This document shows, piece after piece, positions 25,867 to 34,118 of a stretch of 64,000 bases of DNA. The DNA is from Corynebacterium sp. p3-SID1056. GTDB taxonomy: Bacteria; Actinomycetota; Actinomycetes; Mycobacteriales; Mycobacteriaceae. The stretch spans positions 62,001-126,000 of the forward strand of contig NZ_JALXXL010000005.1 in assembly GCF_025152525.1 (NCBI RefSeq), read 5' to 3'. The translations under genes and the position numbers were made by a program. A model generated the notes under the pieces. That model was not told the DNA's origin and did no database searches. It saw nothing but the letters and a program-made list of their open reading frames with translations. How positions within the stretch are numbered: position 1 is the stretch's first letter; each line of letters opens with the position of its first letter.

Positions 25867-26946
25867 GTGAAACACTCAAGATTTCGTGCTGCCACCTGCC
25901 TGCTGGTGGCCGCGACCGTAGTGAGCGGATGCGGCCCGGAAGTGCCCGGTGATGACCTGCCAGAGCAGATGGGCAACGCTACGCCCGCTCCCTCCCCCGC
26001 CTCCGCCGATCCGGCTGGCTCCGTCCTCCCCTTTGACGCGATCGAGGACCTCGACACCACCGACGGCGTTATCGCCGTGCGCACCGCCACCCAGCTGCAT
26101 GTGGGCACCGTGGATCAGCTCCGCGAAGGCACCGCGCACGCGCATGACCTCGCCGACACCTGCGGGGACGTGTCCGCGAGCAGCGGTGCGTTCGCCCTCG
26201 GCTGCGGAGACACGATCATGCTCGTGCGCGCAGATGACCCCGCGCGAACGGAAACCCTCCAGGTAGAGGAACCTGTCACCGCGGCGACAGTGACCACAGG
26301 CGGGGATGTACTCGCGGGCAGCGACAGTGAGCGCAAGGTGTGGCTCTACCGCGACGGCGAGCTCGCCGACACCTTCTCCGTCGCCCGCGAAACAGACCAG
26401 CTGCAGGCGGTGCCTGTCGACGGCCAGGCGGACAGCGTCGTACGTGTGAACCGTTTCGATACGACGATCCAGGACATCGACTGGGGCGCCGGACGCCAAG
26501 GAGGCACGCTGCGCGTCGGCCGTGGCGTGGGCAAGGTCGCCGGCGGCTCCGAGGGACTGGTGCTTGCGGCCGACGCCACAGGCAGTCAGCTTTTGGTCTA
26601 CACCACCGACGACATCATCCGTCTCCACCAGATGGCCCCGGTGCCGGAGGGCCCGTGGGACGTCACCTGGGACGAGAGCGCCCAGCTCGCGTGGATCACC
26701 TCTACCGCCACCAACACCGCCACCGGATACGACATCTCCCGCGGCGTGCCGCTCAAGCGCGGCGAGCTCGCAACCGTTGCCGACGCGCAGAGCATCGTCG
26801 CGCTTGACGACGCCACGCTGCTCATCGCCTCCGCCACCGGCGAAGGCCTCCAAATCGTCGCACCGGCAGACCGCGAGCTTGACGAGCTGCCGCCCGCAAC
26901 CGCCTCCGCAACGCAATCACCCCAAGAAACCCCCGGCGACGCATAG
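25867..26946 (+). CDS. LppL-like lipoprotein
   Basis: 359 residues with a lipoprotein signal peptide: basic start, hydrophobic stretch and lipobox VSGC with Cys at about 22. The mature part appears beta-rich, with repeated strands such as [16 protein letters not shown] and [16 protein letters not shown] that suggest a beta-propeller. Position immediately before pyrD, with uppP and mshC upstream and a PEBP gene downstream, matches mycobacterial lppL (Rv2138) by order. Function unknown; it should be anchored on the outer face of the cytoplasmic membrane. Twelve bases separate it from pyrD. Confidence 0.85.
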   Translation: MKHSRFRAATCLLVAATVVSGCGPEVPGDDLPEQMGNATPAPSPASADPAGSVLPFDAIEDLDTTDGVIAVRTATQLHVGTVDQLREGTAHAHDLADTCGDVSASSGAFALGCGDTIMLVRADDPARTETLQVEEPVTAATVTTGGDVLAGSDSERKVWLYRDGELADTFSVARETDQLQAVPVDGQADSVVRVNRFDTTIQDIDWGAGRQGGTLRVGRGVGKVAGGSEGLVLAADATGSQLLVYTTDDIIRLHQMAPVPEGPWDVTWDESAQLAWITSTATNTATGYDISRGVPLKRGELATVADAQSIVALDDATLLIASATGEGLQIVAPADRELDELPPATASATQSPQETPGDA

Positions 26947-26958
26947 GAAGTATTTGAC

Positions 26959-28080
26959 GTGACCGCACAGCCACACCCCTCGAGCAAGGCCGCCCACCTC
27001 TACGACGCGGCATACGCTGCCGCCCTGAAAGCAATGTTTCTCCTGCCGCCGGAGCGCATCCACGGCATCATCAACGGCGGGCTTCGCATCCTCCACGCGC
27101 TCGGCCCGGTCAACCGGCTCGCCGAGAAGGTCGTGCGCGTCCACGACCCGGTGCTCAAACAGGTTTGCTTCGGCGTCGAGTTCCCGGCGCCGCTCGGCCT
27201 GGCCGCCGGGTTTGATAAGAACGCTGACTCGCTCGACGCTTGGGGCGCACTCGGGTTCGGGTACGCGGAGGTCGGCACCGTCACACCGAAGGCACAACCT
27301 GGCAACCCGGCACCGCGCCTGTTCCGGCTGCCGGCCGACAAGGCGATCTTGAACCGCATGGGCTTTAACAACCACGGCGCACTCGCTGCCGCGACCAACC
27401 TCGATGCGCGCAAGTCCGCCGACATCGTGGGAATCAACATTGGCAAGAACAAGACCGCGGAGGATGCAGTCGCCGACTACCGCGCCGGGGCAACCGTGCT
27501 TGGCCCGTTGGCCGACTACGTGGTGGTCAACGTCTCCTCCCCCAATACGCCTGGGCTGCGCGACCTGCAGGCAGTGGAAGAGCTCCGCCCGATCCTCCAA
27601 GTAGTCACCGAATCCACCGACACCCCGGTGCTGGTGAAGATCGCCCCTGACTTGTCCGACGAGGACATCGACGCTGTTGCCGATTTGGCGGTCGAGCTCG
27701 GTTTGGCCGGGATCGTGGCGACCAACACCACGATTTCGCGCGACGGACTTACCACTCCTGCCGAAGACGTCCAAGCGATGGGCGCCGGGGGCATTTCAGG
27801 TGCCCCGCTCAATGATCGCTCGCTTGAGGTGCTGCGTCGGCTGCACGCGCGTGTGGGCGATGCGCTCACCCTGGTCAGTGTTGGCGGAATCAGCACACCG
27901 GAGCAGGCGTGGGAACGCATTGCTGCAGGTGCGAGCCTACTGCAGGGCTACACAGGCTTTATCTACGGCGGGCCGGCCTGGATCCGCCGGATCCACACCG
28001 GCGTTGCCGAGCAGATCAAAGCCCACGGGTTGCAGGATATTTCTGAGGCCGTGGGCTGCGGGCTGCCTTTCACAGGGTAG
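26959..28080 (+). CDS. pyrD: Dihydroorotate dehydrogenase (quinone), class 2
   Basis: 373 residues. Oxidises dihydroorotate to orotate in pyrimidine synthesis, passing electrons to menaquinone at the membrane. Class 2 features: an N-terminal amphipathic helical extension (about 1-45), [28 protein letters not shown], the [14 protein letters not shown] loop with the catalytic Ser, and the FMN phosphate site SVGGISTPE...[19 protein letters not shown] start at 26959. Probably co-transcribed with the lipoprotein gene. Its stop abuts the convergent membrane-protein gene. Confidence 0.96.
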   Translation: MTAQPHPSSKAAHLYDAAYAAALKAMFLLPPERIHGIINGGLRILHALGPVNRLAEKVVRVHDPVLKQVCFGVEFPAPLGLAAGFDKNADSLDAWGALGFGYAEVGTVTPKAQPGNPAPRLFRLPADKAILNRMGFNNHGALAAATNLDARKSADIVGINIGKNKTAEDAVADYRAGATVLGPLADYVVVNVSSPNTPGLRDLQAVEELRPILQVVTESTDTPVLVKIAPDLSDEDIDAVADLAVELGLAGIVATNTTISRDGLTTPAEDVQAMGAGGISGAPLNDRSLEVLRRLHARVGDALTLVSVGGISTPEQAWERIAAGASLLQGYTGFIYGGPAWIRRIHTGVAEQIKAHGLQDISEAVGCGLPFTG

Positions 28081-28440
28081 TTAACGGCGTGGCTGCGGCG
28101 TGGTGCGCCGCAGTACGACTGCGCATATGAGTGCACCAACGCCCCACAGCGCGGGCCAATATGCCTGTGTGTAGAACAGCGTGTACGTCGGTAGCGCGAC
28201 GCCCAGGCCGATGAGCACCAACGCAACGAGCAGCGCAGCGACCTGTGTGCGTGAGCCCTCCTGCGAGGTGCTGACGGTCGCGAAGGCACCGATGAGCACG
28301 GCGGCGATGAGCACGGTGACAGTCTGCAACGTCATGGCGAAAAGCTCCTCGCCGCGCAAAACTGTCAACACGGTAAACAAGAACAGCGCAGCGGCGAGCG
28401 TGACAAATGCGCCACCTGCGCGAAGCTGAATTGGGACCAT
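28081..28440 (-). CDS. Small four-helix membrane protein, function unknown
   Basis: 119 residues, four predicted membrane helices (about 8-27, 34-53, 62-82, 90-107) and a basic C-terminus. No known domain recognised. The start is uncertain: ATG 28440 leaves 14 bases after the PEBP gene, while GTG 28479 would overlap it. It is probably co-transcribed with the PEBP gene. Confidence 0.65.
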   Translation of the reverse strand: MVPIQLRAGGAFVTLAAALFLFTVLTVLRGEELFAMTLQTVTVLIAAVLIGAFATVSTSQEGSRTQVAALLVALVLIGLGVALPTYTLFYTQAYWPALWGVGALICAVVLRRTTPQPRR

Positions 28441-28454
28441 AGGTGTAAAACGCG

Positions 28455-29000
28455 CTAGTTGTTCTCGTACCAGCCCCACGCGACGGCGCGGCCCAGCGAG
28501 TGGAAGTAAAGGTTGAATCCAAGCTGGGTCGGGTTGGCAATCTCCGCTGCAGGAAGCTCCTCGACGTCTACCGCATGCACCGCGAACAAGTAGCGGTGCG
28601 GCCCGTGCCCGGCCGGCGGGTTTGCACCATAGAAGCCGGCCACGCCAGCGTCACCGACCAACTGGGTAGCGCCCACACCGAGGTCGTCCTTCGCCGCGTC
28701 GCCGCTTGCCAAAGAAGTCACCGAGACAGGGATGTTGAACGCGGCCCAGTGCCAGAAACCGGAACCTGTCGGAGCATCCGGGTCAAAACAGGTAATGGCG
28801 AGCGACTTGGTCCCTTCTGGCAAGTCAGACCAGGACAGCTGCGGCGAGGTGGCATCGTCTCCGGTCAGCGAAACCGGGAGCTTCTCCCCTTCAGTAAAGT
28901 CTGCAGACTGAAGCGGGAACGACGGGACGTCCTTCAGCGGGGCGTACGGGTCGGGGCCAGGGAAACGGTCAGATACATACGAAGCAGTCATGGTTCCCAT
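28455..29000 (-). CDS. YbhB/YbcL-family phosphatidylethanolamine-binding-like protein
   Basis: 181 residues. PEBP signatures: CFDPDAPTGSGFWHW near residue 80 and GPHRYLFAVHAVD near 130, which form the anion/ligand pocket. Bacterial members are cytosolic with unclear ligands; the mycobacterial homologue Rv2140c binds lipid-like and drug-like molecules. ATG 29000 has GAGGT five bases upstream; the ATG at 28991 is the alternative. The pyrD-PEBP convergent arrangement matches mycobacteria. Confidence 0.9.
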   Translation of the reverse strand: MGTMTASYVSDRFPGPDPYAPLKDVPSFPLQSADFTEGEKLPVSLTGDDATSPQLSWSDLPEGTKSLAITCFDPDAPTGSGFWHWAAFNIPVSVTSLASGDAAKDDLGVGATQLVGDAGVAGFYGANPPAGHGPHRYLFAVHAVDVEELPAAEIANPTQLGFNLYFHSLGRAVAWGWYENN

Positions 29001-29149
29001 TTGTACCTCAAAAGATGTGAATCCCGCCATGTTTTTGCGCACAAGGATCATATCTCACGGTCCTCTCACCGCGGGCAAATTACAGCGGTGTGATGGATGG
29101 ACAATTTGCGCCGTTCTTGCGCCCAGAAAAAGCCTATTGCGCTGGCGAT

Positions 29150-29179
29150 TTGTACTCTTGATGAGTATCGCCCTATAGT
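29150..29179 (+). promoter_or_regulatory. Putative tRNA-Leu promoter
   Basis: TTGTAC (29150-29155) and TATAGT (29174-29179), 18-base spacer, about 45 bases before the tRNA. Confidence 0.55.
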
Positions 29180-29223
29180 AGTGCAAGTGCCCAGCCGAGA
29201 GGCTGAAAACACAACAACACCTG

Positions 29224-29309
29224 GCCCGGGTGGCGGAATGGCAGACGCGCTAGCTTGAGGTGCTAGTGTCCTATTAACGGACGTGGGGGTTCAAGTCCCC
29301 CCTCGGGCA
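29224..29309 (+). tRNA. tRNA-Leu (anticodon GAG)
   Basis: 86 bases. Acceptor arms GCCCGGG and CTCGGGC pair; the anticodon stem CTAGC/GCTAG encloses TTGAGGT, giving anticodon GAG; a long variable arm (TGTCCTATTAACGGACG) is typical of tRNA-Leu; T stem-loop GGGGGTTCAAGTCCCCC. Discriminator A at 29309. CCA is not encoded. A strong terminator follows at once. Confidence 0.95.
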
Positions 29310-29314
29310 CAGTC

Positions 29315-29348
29315 ACCGGCTTCCTTCTCGGAAGCCGGTTTTTCTTTT
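29315..29348 (+). terminator. Rho-independent terminator after tRNA-Leu
   Basis: Perfect 10-bp stem ACCGGCTTCC / GGAAGCCGGT, five-base loop, followed by TTTTTCTTTT. Confidence 0.92.
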
Positions 29349-29368
29349 CGCCAAGGAGACGTACAGCT

Positions 29369-30091
29369 ATGGAGTCTGCGGAACATACTGCCCCGCGGGC
29401 GTCGGCAAGCAAGGCCCCCCGCCGCGCTGCAGCGACCGCGACACCGCAGCGCATCGCTGCGGTCGTTCTTGCCGCAGTGCTGTTCATTGCTGCCTGGTGG
29501 TGGCTGGATGTGCCAACGCTCGCTACGCTCCGCGCCTGGTCTGAGTCCACCGGCGCCTGGTTTCCCGTCGTGTTTTGGCTCTTCTACGTCCTGCTCACGC
29601 AGTTTCCAATCCCCCGCACCGTCATGACGCTGTCGGCCGGCATCCTCTTTGGCACGTGGGCCGGCATTGCCCTGTCGCTCACAGCGACGACCGCTGCCGC
29701 GGTGCTTTCCTTGTGCCTTGTGCGCGGCCTCTTGCGCGATTGGATCGCTCCGCGGCTCACGCACCCCGCCGTCGAGCGGATCAATCGGCGATTGGAGCAG
29801 CGCGGGTGGCTCGCGGTGGCAAGTCTCCGCATGATCGCCGGCGTGCCCTTTTCCATCATGAATTACGCCGCGGCGCTGACTCGGGTGCGCGTCCTCCCCT
29901 TTGCCATTGCCACGTTTTTCGGCTCCGCCCCGACCACGGCGCTCGGGGTGATCTTTGGCGACACGCTCACTGGCCAGGCCAACCCCTGGGCCGTCGCCGC
30001 GCTTGTGGCTCTGGGGGTCTTCGGCGTCGGGGGCCTGCTTCTCGACGCCACGCTGCCGACACGCCGCATGCCCCAAGAAGTAAAGGCCTGA
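29369..30091 (+). CDS. TVP38/TMEM64-family membrane protein
   Basis: 240 residues with about five or six membrane segments after a basic, Ala-rich N-terminal tail. SNARE-associated (DedA-like) core: LLTQFPIPRTVMTLSAGILFG near residue 75 and LRMIAGVPFSIMNYAAALTRV near 150, with the conserved G/P and R residues of this family. DedA relatives are lipid scramblases or carriers at the membrane. ATG 29369 has AAGGAG nine bases upstream. Confidence 0.88.
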   Translation: MESAEHTAPRASASKAPRRAAATATPQRIAAVVLAAVLFIAAWWWLDVPTLATLRAWSESTGAWFPVVFWLFYVLLTQFPIPRTVMTLSAGILFGTWAGIALSLTATTAAAVLSLCLVRGLLRDWIAPRLTHPAVERINRRLEQRGWLAVASLRMIAGVPFSIMNYAAALTRVRVLPFAIATFFGSAPTTALGVIFGDTLTGQANPWAVAALVALGVFGVGGLLLDATLPTRRMPQEVKA

Positions 30092-30105
30092 ACCCAGACC
30101 GGGCG

Positions 30106-30111
30106 TACAGT
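30106..30111 (+). promoter_or_regulatory. Putative -10 element before the HTH protein gene
   Basis: TACAGT, seven bases before the ATG at 30119; an upstream in-frame GTG at 30110 lies inside this box, so ATG is preferred. Confidence 0.45.
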
Positions 30112-30118
30112 GAGCACT

Positions 30119-30700
30119 ATGATTGCCGTCCACGCGAAGTACAGAGGTAGGGAGAAAAACCGCGCACAACTCGTGCAGCGCTCGGCTGAGGCGCTATCCA
30201 CGCTCCCCGGCGTCGGTGAGTTCGAAGTGTGCGGCGTCGAGGATATTCGGGCGGACGTGGACTCGCCCGAAGCTGCGCTCAATCTGGTGATGGCACTGCT
30301 TTCCGACGGAAGCTGGGCGATCGGCCTCGGCATTACCGGCCATGGGCGCGCCGTCTTCGCAGCGACTGAAGCGGTGGGCACACGTCCCGCGAAAGTCAGC
30401 GTCATCGTAGATACGCCCGATCCCGGCACGTCTGCTACCGATATTGCGGCCGCCTTCGCGCTCGTCGGGCACGTGCTGCATAAGCGCACCATGGAAGGCC
30501 GCGAGGCCACCTCGCTTGTGCGAAGTGGCCTCAATCAAAACGAAGCGGCGGCCGAACTCGGCATTTCCAAGCAGGCGATGAGCCAGCGGCTCCAGGCGGC
30601 CGGTTGGCAGGCCGAGCAGGCCGGGTGGAAGCTTGCGCTCAACCTGATTACTCAGGCTTCGGTGCCTTCTGCTCCTGTCCAGCCTGATCCGGACGCATAG
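30119..30700 (+). CDS. HTH-containing protein of unknown function
   Basis: 193 residues. The C-terminal third holds a helix-turn-helix (about 131-163: TSLVRSGLNQNEAAAELGIS then KQAMSQRLQAAGW). The N-terminal 120 residues look like a small alpha/beta domain with a conserved-looking REKNRAQLVQRSAEAL helix and WAIGLGITG segment; I do not recognise it. Layout suggests a one-component regulator sensing an unknown ligand. It is convergent with the SPFH gene and overlaps it by 53 bases. Confidence 0.75.
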   Translation: MIAVHAKYRGREKNRAQLVQRSAEALSTLPGVGEFEVCGVEDIRADVDSPEAALNLVMALLSDGSWAIGLGITGHGRAVFAATEAVGTRPAKVSVIVDTPDPGTSATDIAAAFALVGHVLHKRTMEGREATSLVRSGLNQNEAAAELGISKQAMSQRLQAAGWQAEQAGWKLALNLITQASVPSAPVQPDPDA

Positions 30701-31949
30701 CGCTGTCCTGCGCGGGATACGGAGAGTAGGCGGACGAGGACTGCTCCGGCGCGGCGATCTCACGGGGCTGCGTTGCCTGCGGCGGCTGGGTGCCAGCGAG
30801 GCTGGTGCCGCTCGCAGCACCGGCTGCACCCGCGCCTTCTTGCGTCGGGTCCGGGTCGTCGACGTGCTTGTTGGCAACCGCACGGGCCTCAGCGAGCGCC
30901 TTGGCCAGCTCCGGATCCGTGGACGTGTCGAACCATGAGTCCGTGTCTTCCGTCTCCGCCATTTCCTTGGTCGCCTCGTCGACACGCGCGGGCTCGTAGC
31001 GGAACACGCCGTCTTCGCCCTTGCCGGCAAAGGCTTGCGCAAATTGCTGCAGCGAGTCGCCGAACTGGGAGGGGATCATCCACATCGTCGCCGCCTCGTT
31101 GTCTGCGATCTGTGGCAGCTTCTCCAGGTACTGGTACGCCAGAAGTTCCGGAGTCACGCCCGAGGACTTCACCGCGGCGTTCACTTTCTGGATTGCGCGG
31201 GCCTCGCCCTGCGCAGCGAGGTACTTCGCGGCGCGCTCACCTTCGGCGCGCAAAATCATGGCCTGGCGTTCCGCTTCCGCGCTCAAGATCGCGGCATGTT
31301 TTTCGCCCTCTGCAGACAGGATGCGAGCCTGCTTCTCGCCCTCGGCGGTCTTGATGTCGGACTCGCGCTTACCTTCCGCCGTGAGAATCATCGCGCGCTT
31401 CTCACGGTCTGCCTTCATCTGCATCTCCATCGACTGTTGGATGCTCGGCGGCGGATCGATCGCCTTGAGCTCAACACGGCTAATCCGCAGGCCCCACTTG
31501 CCGGTCGCGGCGTCCAGCTCGCCGCGCAGCCGCCGGTTGATAGTTTCACGAGAGGTCAGCGTCTCCTCCAGCGTCATCCCGCCAACGACGTCGCGCAACG
31601 TTGCCGTAGAGATCTGTTCCACACCGACGAGGTAGTTGTCCACCCCGTAAATGGCCTTCGCCGGATCATTGATCTGGAACGTCACCACCGTGTCAATTGC
31701 CACGGTGAGGTTGTCCTGCGTGATCACCGCCTGCGGTGGGAAAGACACGACGCGCTCGCGGGTATCCACTCGCGCACGCACCGAGTCGATGTACGGGATG
31801 AGTAAGGTCAAACCTCCGGAAACCGTGCGGGTGTATCGCCCCAGCCGCTCAATCACGGCGGCTTCCCCCTGGGGAATCAGTTTCACGGAGGCGAAAAGTA
31901 AGGCCGCCACGAGGGCGATAATGACGACCAAAACAATGGTTGCGCCCAT
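30648..31949 (-). CDS. SPFH/Band 7-family membrane protein
   Basis: 433 residues. An N-terminal membrane helix (about 3-22), then the SPFH domain (VKLIPQGEAAVIERLGRY to about 190), then a long coiled coil rich in repeated AEGE/SAEGE units (EGKRESDIKTAEGEKQ...), which drives ring assembly, and a disordered Pro/Gln-rich tail. Members organise membrane microdomains and often guard FtsH-type proteases. It starts directly after the nfeD-like stop (TAAATG), the classic NfeD-SPFH pairing. Order matches mycobacterial Rv1487-Rv1488. Confidence 0.92.
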   Translation of the reverse strand: MGATIVLVVIIALVAALLFASVKLIPQGEAAVIERLGRYTRTVSGGLTLLIPYIDSVRARVDTRERVVSFPPQAVITQDNLTVAIDTVVTFQINDPAKAIYGVDNYLVGVEQISTATLRDVVGGMTLEETLTSRETINRRLRGELDAATGKWGLRISRVELKAIDPPPSIQQSMEMQMKADREKRAMILTAEGKRESDIKTAEGEKQARILSAEGEKHAAILSAEAERQAMILRAEGERAAKYLAAQGEARAIQKVNAAVKSSGVTPELLAYQYLEKLPQIADNEAATMWMIPSQFGDSLQQFAQAFAGKGEDGVFRYEPARVDEATKEMAETEDTDSWFDTSTDPELAKALAEARAVANKHVDDPDPTQEGAGAAGAASGTSLAGTQPPQATQPREIAAPEQSSSAYSPYPAQDSAMRPDQAGQEQKAPKPE

Positions 31950-32378
31950 TTAGTGTTCCTTCCAGACGACCGCGACAGGGCCGTCGATATCCGTCACTGT
32001 CACAATGTCGCCGGCGGCAATACGCTCGGCAGGGTCGAGGCACCTTGCTGACCAGATGGAACCATCCATCCGCACCTGTCCACCATGCGGCCCGATTTCC
32101 TCGATCACCGTCACCCGCTGGCCAACCAGCGCGCGGGGCGAGTCATCGTAGACCTGCGGTTGGCGGAAACGCTTGTTCAGGTACGGCCGCAAAAAGAGCC
32201 AAAACGCCGCCGATGAGGCCACAAACGTGGCGATTTCCGCCCACAGCGGCACTCCGACGAGCGCGACTCCAGCAGTGGTCAGTGCGCCCGCTGCGAGCAT
32301 CAGCAGGGTGAACTCCCCTACCGCGAGCTCGAGGAGCGCGAGGACAGCTGCTGCGACAAACCAAACTAAAGTACCCAC
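31950..32378 (-). CDS. NfeD-like membrane protein
   Basis: 142 residues: two or three membrane helices (about 4-70) and a C-terminal OB-fold (about 85-142: ALVGQRVTVIEEIGPHGGQVRMDG, GDIVTVTDIDGPVAVV) typical of short NfeD proteins. It works with the downstream SPFH protein. The GTG at 32378 is preferred because it follows TACCCT by seven bases; the longer open frame upstream runs into the DUF3097 gene in another frame. Confidence 0.88.
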   Translation of the reverse strand: MGTLVWFVAAAVLALLELAVGEFTLLMLAAGALTTAGVALVGVPLWAEIATFVASSAAFWLFLRPYLNKRFRQPQVYDDSPRALVGQRVTVIEEIGPHGGQVRMDGSIWSARCLDPAERIAAGDIVTVTDIDGPVAVVWKEH

Positions 32379-32392
32379 GCGCCCTAGGGTAC

Positions 32393-33244
32393 CTAAGGTA
32401 GTAAGTCTTGCTTTGTCAGATCGGGGTTCGTCACGAAGTCGACCAACCGTTCCACAGCCCCGATCAGGGTGGAATCGAGATCCCGGAATGTCTCTACCGC
32501 CGAGTACACCCGGTGCCAGCCCTCTTTCGGATCCGACCACCCCAAGCGCTTGCACACTCCTGTTTTCCAGTCTTCACCGTAAGGCACGTCCGGCCACGCC
32601 GGAATGCGTAGTTTCTCCGGTTTCACCGCAGCCCAGATATCAATGTAGGGGTGCCCGGTCACCAGCACATGCTCGCCGACGTGCTCCACCAGGCGTGATT
32701 CCTTCGTCCCCTCGATCAGGTGGTCCGCGAGCACGCCGATTCGTCGCCCCGGACCGGGCTGGAATTCGGCAAGCCGCTCCGGCAGGTTGTCCAGCCCCTC
32801 GAGGTACTCGACCACTACTCCCTCGACGCGCAGATCGTGACCCCACACCTTTTCTACAATCGCTGCGTCATGGATGCCCTCAACCCAAATTCGGCTCGGC
32901 ATCGCCACTTTGGCCCGCACGTTTTCCACTTTCCGGGAGCCGGAGTTCGAACGTTTGGGTCCCTCATCTTTCGGCGGAATATACCGCGTTAAAGTGACGC
33001 GCTTGCCCTCGACGAGAAAGGCACCCGGCAGCATCTTGAACAGCCGCTGCGTCCCGTAACGATCTTCGAGGCGGACAAAGTCTCCATCGTAGGTGCGTTC
33101 AAATCCAACCACGGCCCCTACGAAGTCGTTGCCTACGATCTCCACGATGATGCCTGGTTCCGCCGGCATCTCCGGGTACACCGGACGCTTTTTCCGCGCG
33201 TGGCCGCGAAATATGTCTCCTCCGTAGCGGTCATCAAAGCTCAT
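32393..33244 (-). CDS. DUF3097-family protein
   Basis: 283 residues. Matches the actinobacterial family that lies between ferrochelatase and the NfeD/SPFH genes (Rv1486c in mycobacteria). Segments such as IWVEGIHDAAIVEKVWGHDLR and GVLADHLIEGTKESRLVEHVGEHVLVTGHPYIDIWAAVKP resemble a TOPRIM-like fold with acidic residues (E, D-x-D), so a nucleic-acid role is possible but unproven. ATG 33244; TACACT nine bases upstream may be its -10. Confidence 0.82.
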   Translation of the reverse strand: MSFDDRYGGDIFRGHARKKRPVYPEMPAEPGIIVEIVGNDFVGAVVGFERTYDGDFVRLEDRYGTQRLFKMLPGAFLVEGKRVTLTRYIPPKDEGPKRSNSGSRKVENVRAKVAMPSRIWVEGIHDAAIVEKVWGHDLRVEGVVVEYLEGLDNLPERLAEFQPGPGRRIGVLADHLIEGTKESRLVEHVGEHVLVTGHPYIDIWAAVKPEKLRIPAWPDVPYGEDWKTGVCKRLGWSDPKEGWHRVYSAVETFRDLDSTLIGAVERLVDFVTNPDLTKQDLLP

Positions 33245-33301
33245 AGTGTTGCAAGTGTATCCGTCAGGTATTCCTCGTTTCACTCGCCCTAAACACCCTG
33301 C

Positions 33302-33307
33302 TAGGAT
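33302..33307 (+). promoter_or_regulatory. Putative -10 element of the gene at 33315
   Basis: TAGGAT, seven bases before the ATG; leaderless start predicted. Confidence 0.45.
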
Positions 33308-33314
33308 ACGTCGA

Positions 33315-34100
33315 ATGCAAACGCGCGCCGAAGTATATTCTCCCCTGCAAAATACTGCCGTGTGGCTCGCTGCCTGGCTCTACAACGTAGAGTCCACTGA
33401 CGAAACGCTCGACGCCCTGCGCGATCTCGGGGGCACCCACTCCTACCTTGGCGGCCCGCTTTTGCCCCTGCTGAGGGATATCCGACAAGCCGCCGATCTC
33501 GAGACACCGGGCCCGGCCGTACGGCTGATTATGTGGGGGCCAGGCCAGGCACCGGGGCTTATTGCAGGCAGCCCCGCGATGGAGGCACTGACGCCCGCCG
33601 GCGCAATCGTCGTGCGCGGCCATGGAATCTCCCACATCCTCGTCCCTCGATACACCGATGGCACCGATGGCACCGATGGCACCGATGGCACAGTGCAATG
33701 GCGTTGGTTCGAAGAGGAACGGCGGCTTCCCGAGCCCGCCTGGCTCAGCCCCGGCGAGGCCGACGCGCTGCTTGCGCAGGCAACGAATCAGGCTGCACTG
33801 CTTATCGACGCCGCGGGGCCCACTGCCCACGACCTCCCCAACCCCCGCCTCACTGTCGGCACGCTCGCCGACTTCTACGACACACCCGGCCTGCCTGCGG
33901 GCGTGACCCCACGGGCCGCGAAACTCTTCGCCCGCGCCGATCGGGTGGCAGCAATCATCGAGACGGTGACGGATCGGCTCAACGACCACTCCTTTGATCC
34001 CCAGCTGTTCGCGCTGTGGCGCCATATCCGCACCGCGCGCATGGCGGGCGTCGCTGACGCAGTCGTCGACTACCAGCGCGAATACATGGGCAGCGCGTAG
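33315..34100 (+). CDS. Conserved corynebacterial protein of unknown function
   Basis: 261 residues, soluble, without signal peptide. No domain recognised. Residues 114-125 are four Thr-Asp-Gly triplets encoded by a perfect 9-bp tandem repeat, probably a surface loop. Conserved-looking patches include TAVWLAAWLYN near residue 15, GGTHSYLGGPLLPLL near 43 and FALWRHIRTARMAGVADAVVDYQ near the C-terminus. It is divergent from DUF3097 and convergent with hemH. ATG 33315 is supported by the -10 position. Confidence 0.75.
   Translation: MQTRAEVYSPLQNTAVWLAAWLYNVESTDETLDALRDLGGTHSYLGGPLLPLLRDIRQAADLETPGPAVRLIMWGPGQAPGLIAGSPAMEALTPAGAIVVRGHGISHILVPRYTDGTDGTDGTDGTVQWRWFEEERRLPEPAWLSPGEADALLAQATNQAALLIDAAGPTAHDLPNPRLTVGTLADFYDTPGLPAGVTPRAAKLFARADRVAAIIETVTDRLNDHSFDPQLFALWRHIRTARMAGVADAVVDYQREYMGSA
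33654..33689 (+). repeat. Four perfect copies of a 9-bp tandem repeat inside a coding region
   Basis: Unit ACCGATGGC, encoding Thr-Asp-Gly, repeated four times without error. Unit length is a multiple of three, so copy-number change would keep the frame. Confidence 0.92.
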
Positions 34101-34118
34101 CGTCTCGGCCCTGGGTGC

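Noticed and set aside
33654..33689. 9-bp repeat as a CRISPR or mobile-element signature
   Set aside because: Units are contiguous, lack spacers and keep the reading frame; it is a coding microsatellite.
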